Program-made: the position numbers and the translations under genes
DNA from: Eshraghiella sp050874365
GTDB lineage: Bacteria > Bacillota > Clostridia > Lachnospirales > Lachnospiraceae
NCBI GenBank assembly: GCA_050874365.1
Contig: JBNMKN010000012.1
Coordinates: 1 to 28,639, forward strand
DNA length: 28,639 nt
Direction: 5' to 3'
Shown: positions 23,253 through 28,639 of the stretch, in pieces
Position numbering within the stretch: the stretch's first letter is position 1
Layout: each line of letters opens with the position of its first letter
Notes under the pieces: model-generated
The model's database searches: none
What the model saw: only the letters and a program-made list of their open reading frames with translations
What the model was told of the DNA's origin: nothing

Positions 23253-24320
23253 ATGGCAAAAAAACGGATGTTGGATTTTGTGGCAGCAATAATGTATGAA
23301 GAATATAATGAGGAGGGAGAAAAAGTATATCAGGAGTCGTTGCTTATTCAGTATTTAAACTCAAAAATGAATGCGGTTAATGGCAATAGTAAAAGTAGGA
23401 GAAGTTTTGCCAATATATATGCCATATATTCACTGCTGGTGGTATATAAAGAAATTAGAGAAAGTTATGAAAATTTTAAAGGAACAAATTTTACACATTT
23501 ATGGTCATATTGCCGGTCTATGTATGGTGGGTCAAAATTACAAAATCATTCATTCAATAATCGTATAGACAGGGAATTTGTTAACAAATTTGGTGATGAA
23601 AACTTAATTATACAACAGAATGGTTTATATAAAATCAATACAAAATATATTGAATTATCAGATTATAATGTGGCAGATGTTGCAAGAAAAATAATAGAAA
23701 AATATGTTGAATTAATAAGACAAAAAGATGAAGAATTGGGGAGAAGGCTAAATGAACTTGCGAATAGTGATGAACAGGATTTAAAGCATGGATTGAGTGA
23801 TTTTATCTCGGAAGATAGTGAGGCTAGGATTTTTGAAATTTCAAGTTATGCGATATTGCGTAATTATTATAAAAAACAAAGTGTTTATTGGGGAGAGTCA
23901 TTAGATTATTTGAATAAAGAGGAATTACAATTATATAAGATGGGTAGAACAAATGCTAATGATGGTGGAATTGACTTTATAATGAAACCTTTAGGAAGAA
24001 TTTTTCATGTAACAGAGGTAATGAATTTTGATAAATACCTTTTGGACGTTGATAAAATTTTGCATTATCCAATTACGTTTGTTGTTAAGACCAATAAAAC
24101 AAAAGAAGTATTGTTTTTAGAATTGACCGAATATGTAAAGGCAAAATATGATGATGAGAAAATTCAAAATAAATATTTAGAAGCGGTAGAAGAACTGATA
24201 ACAATCGTTGATTTGAATGAATACATAAATAAATTGAGTTTGGAAGAATTAAAACAAGTTTTAAATGATATAGATGTATATTATAAGTTAGAAATGAATG
24301 AGGAGGATGAAGAAGAGTAA
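23253..24320 (+). CDS. Probable type II restriction endonuclease, Mrr-like PD-(D/E)xK variant
   Basis: A 355-residue soluble protein directly behind the methyltransferase (14-bp gap; ATG 23253 with GGAG 8 bases upstream). The N-terminal 170 residues are helical and probably bind DNA. The likely nuclease core is at 187-260: E190/E195 on a helix, then GRTNANDGGIDF with D241, then IFHVTEV with E255. This resembles the GGID...(E/Q)xK layout of Mrr-like nucleases, but the residue two after E255 is Met rather than Lys. The C-terminus is acidic. Function is inferred mainly from pairing with the methyltransferase. If so, it should cut the sequence that the methyltransferase protects, predicted ATGCAT. 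I do not recognise a named enzyme. Confidence 0.7.
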   Translation: MAKKRMLDFVAAIMYEEYNEEGEKVYQESLLIQYLNSKMNAVNGNSKSRRSFANIYAIYSLLVVYKEIRESYENFKGTNFTHLWSYCRSMYGGSKLQNHSFNNRIDREFVNKFGDENLIIQQNGLYKINTKYIELSDYNVADVARKIIEKYVELIRQKDEELGRRLNELANSDEQDLKHGLSDFISEDSEARIFEISSYAILRNYYKKQSVYWGESLDYLNKEELQLYKMGRTNANDGGIDFIMKPLGRIFHVTEVMNFDKYLLDVDKILHYPITFVVKTNKTKEVLFLELTEYVKAKYDDEKIQNKYLEAVEELITIVDLNEYINKLSLEELKQVLNDIDVYYKLEMNEEDEEE

Positions 24321-24568
24321 TATCATGATAACAAGATAGTGATACAATTTGACAAAAGCCATTATAACAATTAGAACCAAGACTGTTCTGAATAATGGCG
24401 TGGAATATTTGTTCGTTTAATATAAAACTAAAAATTTGTGAATTATTACTACCTTTGTTTCAAAGTATAATGGATGTAAAATATGAATAAGTTCTAATTT
24501 TAGTTTCTATTATGGGGCGTAAGCATTGCAAACTTGGAACATAGTATAAATATTTTCCCCCTCCCCCA
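24321..24568 (+). other. Right-end intergenic region of the island
   Basis: About 250 bp of AT-rich DNA between the endonuclease gene and the riboswitch promoter. Apart from the hairpin at 24358-24399 I see no gene, no integrase site I can name and no direct repeat matching the left end. A TTGACA (24349-24354) with a poor TAGAAC 17 bp on is a weak promoter candidate. Confidence 0.4.
24358..24399 (+). repeat. Two-storey hairpin behind the endonuclease gene
   Basis: An outer perfect 8-bp stem (GCCATTAT, 24358-24365, with ATAATGGC, 24392-24399), a 5-base bulge on the 5' side, then an inner 7-bp stem (TTAGAAC with GTTCTGA, one G-T pair) and a 7-base loop. No T-run follows, so it is not a standard terminator. 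It could stop or stabilise the island mRNA 3' end, or be a remnant of a mobile element end. Confidence 0.5.
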
Positions 24569-24597
24569 TTGACACCGTCCACTCCGTATGTTAGAAT
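24569..24597 (+). promoter_or_regulatory. Sigma-A promoter of the riboswitch-ATPase operon
   Basis: A perfect TTGACA (24569-24574), 17-bp spacer and TAGAAT (24592-24597). The transcript would start near 24604, just before the aptamer. A C-rich tract (CCCCCTCCCCC) lies directly upstream. Confidence 0.85.
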
Positions 24598-24606
24598 AAC
24601 ACTATC

Positions 24607-24706
24607 CAAAAAGGGAGTAGTTGCATGCTAAGCATGTTCCGGTTTTCGTCAGGACGTCCGCAAGGACCGGGAATCGGATGACTATTTTGTTAAACGAGAC
24701 TTTTTG
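24607..24706 (+). ncRNA. yybP-ykoY (Mn2+) riboswitch aptamer
   Basis: The two conserved internal loops of this family are present: GGGAGTAG at the 5' side (24613-24620) and AAACGAGAC at the 3' side (24692-24700). The ends CAAAAAG (24607-24613) and CTTTTTG (24700-24706) form stem P1. The middle carries GTCAGGACGTCC and a second arm. The family senses Mn2+ and usually switches on Mn2+ export genes; the next gene is a P-type cation ATPase, which fits. Confidence 0.88.
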
Positions 24707-24746
24707 TGTATTTTTTTGATGCACAAAAGGTCTTTTTCTTTTGTGC
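24697..24746 (+). terminator. Riboswitch terminator and competing hairpin
   Basis: AGACTTTTTGTG (24697-24708) can pair with CACAAAAGGTCT (24722-24733), followed by TTTTTCTTTT: an intrinsic terminator that uses bases of aptamer stem P1. The same right arm, GCACAAAAG (24721-24729), can instead pair perfectly with CTTTTGTGC (24738-24746). So Mn2+ binding, which keeps P1, should free the arm for the second hairpin and allow transcription. Confidence 0.75.
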
Positions 24747-24790
24747 AAAGGATAATCCAGATATTAAAATTAAGAAAGAGGAGACAGCGT

Positions 24791-27406
24791 ATGAAAGAAG
24801 TTTACAGAATGACAAAAGATGAACTTGCAAAGCAGTACGGCATGAAAGGACTGACGGAAGAACAGGCAGCAAAGAACCTTGAGACATACGGCAGAAATGA
24901 ATTATTGGATAAGGGTAAGAAAAGTATATTAAAAATTTTTCTGAGCCAGTTTGCGGATTTACTTGTTATTATTTTGATTATAGCTTCCGTTATATCAATG
25001 ATATCAGGCAATGTGGAAAGCACTATTGTAATAATTGCGGTAATTGTGCTTAATGCGATATTAGGAACTGTCCAGTATGTAAAAGCACAGAAATCACTGG
25101 ATTCATTAAAAGAACTGTCATCACCGAAAGCAAAAGTCTTGAGGAATGGAGTTAAGAAAGAAGTAATGGCAAAAGATATAGTTCCCGGCGACATACTTTT
25201 ACTTGAAGCAGGGGACATTGTAGCGGCAGACGGAAGAATTATTGAAAGCTATTCATTGCAGGTAAACGAAAGCTCGCTGACAGGGGAATCCACCAATGTA
25301 GAAAAGAAAGACATTGAAATACCTGAGGAATGTGCGCTTGGAGACAGAATTAATATGGTGTATTCCGGCAGTCTTGTGACCTATGGACGTGCCGAGGTGC
25401 TTGTGACATCAACGGGAATGAATACGGAGATAGGCAAAATCGCAAATCTTATGAATGATACGGGGGATAAGAAAACGCCACTTCAGGTAAGCCTTGATGA
25501 TTTCAGCAAAAAGCTTGCTATAATAATCATGGCTATAAGCGTGGTTGTATTTTTACTTAGAATCTGGCAGAAAGAACCCGTGTTGGATTCACTTATGTTT
25601 GCCGTGGCTTTGGCGGTAGCGGCTATTCCTGAAGCGTTAAGCTCTATCGTAACCATTGTTCAGGCAATGGGAACACGGAGAATGGCAAAAGATAATGCCA
25701 TTATAAAAGAACTTAAAGCCGTTGAAAGCCTTGGCTCCGTATCTGTAATCTGCTCCGACAAGACGGGTACGCTTACACAGAACAAAATGACGGTAACGGA
25801 AGTGTATATTGACGGAAAATGTATTCTGCCGGAAGAAATTGACATAAGAAGCAGACTGCACAGATATCTTTTATATAACGCAATATTAAATAACGATTCC
25901 TCCATTGCAGGAGGCAAAGAAATAGGAGACCCTACGGAAACCTGCCTCCTTGTAATGGCGGAAAAAGCAGGTCTCAGGGATAAAGGGATATCGGAAGAAG
26001 ACATAAGAGATATGATGGAAAGACAGGAGGAAATTCCTTTTGATTCCGACAGAAAACTTATGAGCAGCAAATATAGTGTACATGGTGTTCCTACCGTTTT
26101 TACAAAGGGCGCCGTGGATGTACTTCTTGCAAGAACGGAGTACATTATGGAGGGAGATATTGTCAGGGCAATTAATAAAACCGATATTGATAATATTCTT
26201 AACCGGAACCGTATATTTTCGGAAAAAGGAACAAGAGTCCTTGCCTTTGCATATAAAGAATGTAAGAAAGACGAACATCTTACAAAAGAGGATGAAAAGG
26301 GGTATATTTTTATCGGACTTACATCCATAGTTGACCCACCAAGAGAAGAATCCAAGGAAGCGGTTTTATCAGCAATAAATGCTGGAATTAAGCCGGTTAT
26401 GATAACAGGAGACCATAAAGTAACGGCAACAGCCATAGCGAAACAGATTGGAATATATCACGACGGAGATATTGCTTTAACTGGGGCAGAACTTGATAAA
26501 ATATCGGACGAAGAGCTTAGTGATACGCTTGAAAAAGTATCGGTATACGCAAGAGTGTCGCCTGAGAATAAGATAAGAATTGTGGACGCATGGCAGAAAA
26601 AAGGTAAAATTGTGGCTATGACAGGTGACGGGGTTAATGATGCACCTGCATTAAAGAAAGCTGATGTGGGTGTTGCAATGGGAATCACGGGAACGGAGGT
26701 TTCCAAAGATGCGGCGGCAATGGTTTTATCGGATGATAATTTTGCCACAATAATCAAGGCTGTACTTAACGGCAGAAATGTTTATAGGAATATTATGAAT
26801 TCAATACAGTTTTTGCTGTCCGGTAATTTAGCCGCAATTTTTGTAGTGCTTTACTGTTCCGTTATGGCACTTACAACTCCGTTTCTTCCGGTACATCTTT
26901 TGTTTATTAATCTATTAACGGATTCACTTCCTGCCCTTGCAATCGGTATGGAGCCTGCCGATAAATCGCTGCTGCAAAGAAAACCAAGAAATCCTAAAGA
27001 GGGTATTCTTAACAAAAAATTTTCGGTAAAATTACTGGCATACGGAATATCCATTGCAATAGTAACACAGACAGCTTTTTATATGGGATTGAAAGTTAAT
27101 GCGGCATGCGCAAGCACTATGGCGTTTGCCACACTTACCCTCGCAAGACTTTTCCACGGTTTTACCTGCAGAAGTGAGTATTCGGTATTTAAAATCGGAT
27201 TAAAAAGCAACAAATGGAGCGTACTGGCATTTCTGACAGGAACATTGTTGTTACTTGCGGCACTTTTACTTCCGGGATTTAAGTCGCTTTTTATGGTGGA
27301 AACATTAAGCGGATTTAATCTTCTGATGATTGTGACACTTGCTTTTTTACCGACTTTTGTATTTCAAGTTGTCAGATTAATTAAAGAGCATTATAATAAA
27401 AAATAA
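24791..27406 (+). CDS. P-type (type IIA-like) cation-transporting ATPase, probable Mn2+/Ca2+ exporter
   Basis: A membrane ATPase that pumps divalent cations out of the cell. The start is ATG 24791 behind AAGAGGAG, giving 871 residues; the frame is open further upstream, but that stretch is riboswitch RNA. Seen: TGES (164-167, actuator), about ten membrane helices, PEAL (280-283) in helix 4, phosphorylation site D323 in CSDKTGT, KGA nucleotide-site segment, TGDGVND (611-617), and NLLTDSLPALAIGMEP in helix 6. Helix 5 reads SGNLAAIF, where SERCA has Asn and the site-I Glu, so the acidic site-I ligand is lacking while site II is kept. Control by a Mn2+ riboswitch makes Mn2+ the likely substrate. 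A small exported protein gene follows after 20 bp. Confidence 0.92.
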   Translation: MKEVYRMTKDELAKQYGMKGLTEEQAAKNLETYGRNELLDKGKKSILKIFLSQFADLLVIILIIASVISMISGNVESTIVIIAVIVLNAILGTVQYVKAQKSLDSLKELSSPKAKVLRNGVKKEVMAKDIVPGDILLLEAGDIVAADGRIIESYSLQVNESSLTGESTNVEKKDIEIPEECALGDRINMVYSGSLVTYGRAEVLVTSTGMNTEIGKIANLMNDTGDKKTPLQVSLDDFSKKLAIIIMAISVVVFLLRIWQKEPVLDSLMFAVALAVAAIPEALSSIVTIVQAMGTRRMAKDNAIIKELKAVESLGSVSVICSDKTGTLTQNKMTVTEVYIDGKCILPEEIDIRSRLHRYLLYNAILNNDSSIAGGKEIGDPTETCLLVMAEKAGLRDKGISEEDIRDMMERQEEIPFDSDRKLMSSKYSVHGVPTVFTKGAVDVLLARTEYIMEGDIVRAINKTDIDNILNRNRIFSEKGTRVLAFAYKECKKDEHLTKEDEKGYIFIGLTSIVDPPREESKEAVLSAINAGIKPVMITGDHKVTATAIAKQIGIYHDGDIALTGAELDKISDEELSDTLEKVSVYARVSPENKIRIVDAWQKKGKIVAMTGDGVNDAPALKKADVGVAMGITGTEVSKDAAAMVLSDDNFATIIKAVLNGRNVYRNIMNSIQFLLSGNLAAIFVVLYCSVMALTTPFLPVHLLFINLLTDSLPALAIGMEPADKSLLQRKPRNPKEGILNKKFSVKLLAYGISIAIVTQTAFYMGLKVNAACASTMAFATLTLARLFHGFTCRSEYSVFKIGLKSNKWSVLAFLTGTLLLLAALLLPGFKSLFMVETLSGFNLLMIVTLAFLPTFVFQVVRLIKEHYNKK

Positions 27407-27426
27407 TTACAGGAAAGGGGCATATT

Positions 27427-27831
27427 ATGAAAGCCGGACATAGAAGAATAATAGGTTTTATATTGACTTTGTTTATCTGTGTGACAGGGATGTACTTTGG
27501 CGATGTCAAAGTAGATTCGGTTTTCGTATGCCCTTCTGTGGATGTTTCCGACGCATGCATTGAGTCCGTGGATTCTGTTGCGGATAATTATAAGGCATGT
27601 ACGTCGGAAATGCTTGGCATCAGAAGAACCGTTACTTTAAGGGGTAATTTTGCACGTACTTCAGGCAGAAGAGAGTGCAGGGTTACCGCAGATTTTTATC
27701 AGGATAATGGGAACGGATGCAATATCCGCCCTTTCTATGCAGGACTTTTTGACGGAAGAGCTTACAATGTCCGTCAGGAAGAAATAGTTACCAATTATAT
27801 TCATAAGTCGGACGGCAAAAAGAGAGTCTGA
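27427..27831 (+). CDS. Hypothetical exported or membrane-anchored small protein
   Basis: A 134-residue protein I do not recognise. The N-terminus is basic (MKAGHRR) and then hydrophobic (about 8-24), a signal peptide or signal anchor. The remaining 110 residues carry five Cys (CPS, ACI, ACT, ECR, GCN) and read as a small folded domain with motif GIRRTVTLRGNFARTSGRRECRV. GGAAAGGGGCATATT gives a good ribosome binding site for ATG 27427. It lies 20 bp behind the ATPase and so should share the Mn2+ riboswitch transcript; a link to metal handling is an inference only. Confidence 0.7.
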   Translation: MKAGHRRIIGFILTLFICVTGMYFGDVKVDSVFVCPSVDVSDACIESVDSVADNYKACTSEMLGIRRTVTLRGNFARTSGRRECRVTADFYQDNGNGCNIRPFYAGLFDGRAYNVRQEEIVTNYIHKSDGKKRV

Positions 27832-27856
27832 AAATTTCCAATCATAATTATATAAT
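27828..27856 (+). promoter_or_regulatory. Putative promoter of the small ORF-pyk transcript
   Basis: CTGAAA (27828-27833) and TATAAT (27851-27856) with a 17-bp spacer. The -10 is perfect and the -35 matches four of six. The transcript would start near 27863, right at the hairpin that follows. Confidence 0.45.
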
Positions 27857-27864
27857 AATAATTC

Positions 27865-27899
27865 GGCATACGGGACGGGTATGCCTGTCTTTGTATGCC
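27865..27899 (+). repeat. Leader hairpin with two alternative right arms
   Basis: GGCATAC (27865-27871) pairs perfectly with GTATGCC at 27879-27885 (loop GGGACGG), and an identical GTATGCC recurs at 27893-27899. No T-run follows the first hairpin. If transcription starts near 27863, this is a 5'-terminal stem-loop ahead of the small gene's ribosome binding site (27905-27910). Confidence 0.5.
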
Positions 27900-27916
27900 T
27901 TAAACGGAGGTTTTAT

Positions 27917-28066
27917 ATGGGACTTAATATTTTTATAGGCATAATAGGAGCAATAGCACTTGCAGCAGGTGTATGGTGCTTTTGCGTGGACAAAGGATAT
28001 TTTCAGAAGAAAAAAGACGTAAACAATATTGACAGATACGAGGAAAATGAAAATGAGAAAAACTAA
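27917..28066 (+). CDS. Small membrane peptide overlapping the pyk start
   Basis: A 49-residue protein with one membrane helix (about 4-25, MGLNIFIGIIGAIALAAGVW) followed by a Cys-containing turn and a charged tail rich in Lys, Asp, Glu and Asn. ATG 27917 is preceded by ACGGAGG at a good distance, which is the main evidence that it is real; a longer in-frame start at 27881 has no such site. Its last 14 bp overlap the start of pyruvate kinase in another frame, so the two are translationally coupled. The arrangement suggests a membrane partner or leader for pyruvate kinase. No family recognised. Confidence 0.65.
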   Translation: MGLNIFIGIIGAIALAAGVWCFCVDKGYFQKKKDVNNIDRYEENENEKN

Positions 28067-28639
28067 AGTTATATGTACTATAGGTCCAGCATGTGAGGAT
28101 GTCAAAGTGCTTAGTGAGATGTGCTATGCGGGTATGAACGTTGCGAGACTTAATTTCTCCCACGGAAACCATGAAGAACATCAGAGAAAAATAGATTTGA
28201 TAAAGGCAACAAGGGAAAAACTTGATATGCCGATAGCGATTATGCTTGACACAAAAGGGCCGGAGTACAGAATAGGAACTTTTGAAAACGGTAAAATCAG
28301 GCTGAATGACGGAGACAGCTTCATATTTACAACGGATGATGTTGTGGGTAATGAGAAAATAGTGTCTGTCAATTACGACAAACTTATGGAGAATCTCAAG
28401 GTTGGCGACATAATTCTTGTCAATAACGGACTTGTTATTTTTGAAGTCGGGAAAATAGAAGGAAGCAACGCATACTGTAAAGTTCTGGCAGGCGGTGAAT
28501 TAAGCAATAAAAAAAGCATGAATTTCCCGGATAAGGTCATGAAGCATGATTTTCTAAGTGCTCAGGACAAAGAAGACCTTTTATTCGGAATCAAAAATGA
28601 TGTGGATTTTGTGGCGGCATCTTTTGTATCCTGTAAAAA
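28053..28639 (+). CDS. pyk: Pyruvate kinase, 3'-truncated by window edge
   Basis: Converts phosphoenolpyruvate and ADP to pyruvate and ATP, the last step of glycolysis. The first 195 residues are visible and the frame runs off the window. The start MRKTKVICTIGPA is typical; NVARLNFSHG carries the substrate-binding Arg and K+/ADP-site residues, and MLDTKGPEYRIGTF is the junction to the B domain, whose beta barrel follows. Tyr stands in the usual KGPEIR Ile position. The visible end, DVDFVAASFVS, is where the A domain resumes. ATG 28053 has GAGGA 8 bases upstream; an ATG at 28047 in the same frame is too close to that site. Confidence 0.94.
   Translation, partial: MRKTKVICTIGPACEDVKVLSEMCYAGMNVARLNFSHGNHEEHQRKIDLIKATREKLDMPIAIMLDTKGPEYRIGTFENGKIRLNDGDSFIFTTDDVVGNEKIVSVNYDKLMENLKVGDIILVNNGLVIFEVGKIEGSNAYCKVLAGGELSNKKSMNFPDKVMKHDFLSAQDKEDLLFGIKNDVDFVAASFVSCK

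Noticed and set aside
20548..24354. ATTTGACA at both island ends as an insertion-site duplication
   Set aside because: Eight bases that include a -35 consensus, with no further flanking identity; chance is likely.
24704..24790. Extended N-terminus of the P-type ATPase
   Set aside because: This stretch is riboswitch terminator and leader; the ribosome site and family length support ATG 24791.
1..28639. Depletion of ATGCAT as a sign of restriction pressure
   Set aside because: At least seven sites are present, near what base composition would give, so no avoidance is evident.

Overview
The window is a stretch of chromosome from a low-G+C Gram-positive anaerobe of the class Clostridia, most likely family Lachnospiraceae. 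The call rests on gene order (rsmB-rlmN-stp-prkC-rsgA-rpe-thiN and a reduced mraZ-to-ftsZ cell-wall/division cluster), strong AGGAGG-type ribosome binding sites, a PASTA-domain Ser/Thr kinase and AT-rich codon use. The species cannot be fixed from the sequence. Both ends cut through genes: rsmB on the left and pyruvate kinase on the right.

Layout. (1) 1-7763: a translation/signalling block on the + strand: rsmB (partial) and rlmN (rRNA modification), a PP2C phosphatase and its PASTA kinase, then rsgA (30S assembly GTPase), rpe and thiN. (2) 7743-8840: ychF on the - strand, convergent with thiN and overlapping it tail to tail; its transcription terminator lies inside thiN codons. (3) 8908-10041: lgt as a single-gene unit with its own promoter and terminator. 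(4) 10051-20519: the division and cell wall cluster mraZ-rsmH-ftsL-two class B PBPs-murD-ftsW-divIB-ftsZ. It has a promoter with putative MraZ boxes at the front, a separate promoter for ftsZ and a terminator behind ftsZ. mraY, murE, murF, murG and ftsA are not in the cluster. (5) 20520-24568: an AT-richer accessory island with its own promoter. It holds an unrecognised helical protein, a DUF2971 protein, a YhdJ-like adenine methyltransferase and a probable restriction endonuclease, i.e. a type II restriction-modification (R-M) system with two passenger genes. (6) 24569-27831: a strong promoter, a yybP-ykoY (Mn2+) riboswitch with terminator, a P-type cation ATPase and a small exported protein of unknown function. 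(7) 27828-28639: a small membrane peptide gene overlapping the start of pyruvate kinase (partial).

How it fits together. The kinase/phosphatase pair senses muropeptides in this class of bacteria and sits about 7 kb from the division cluster that its relatives phosphorylate. Divisome (FtsL, DivIB, FtsZ), septal synthases (FtsW with class B PBPs) and precursor synthesis (MurD) are encoded in one run under MraZ control. The R-M island sits exactly between the ftsZ terminator and the promoter of the Mn2+-responsive ATPase operon, so it interrupts no core gene.

Most worth following up: the R-M island, with a target predicted as ATGCAT and an endonuclease whose catalytic site looks non-canonical; the two alternative hairpins after the Mn2+ riboswitch aptamer; the ychF terminator embedded antisense in thiN; and the small membrane gene overlapping pyk. 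I saw no tRNA, rRNA, CRISPR array, transposase or integrase.
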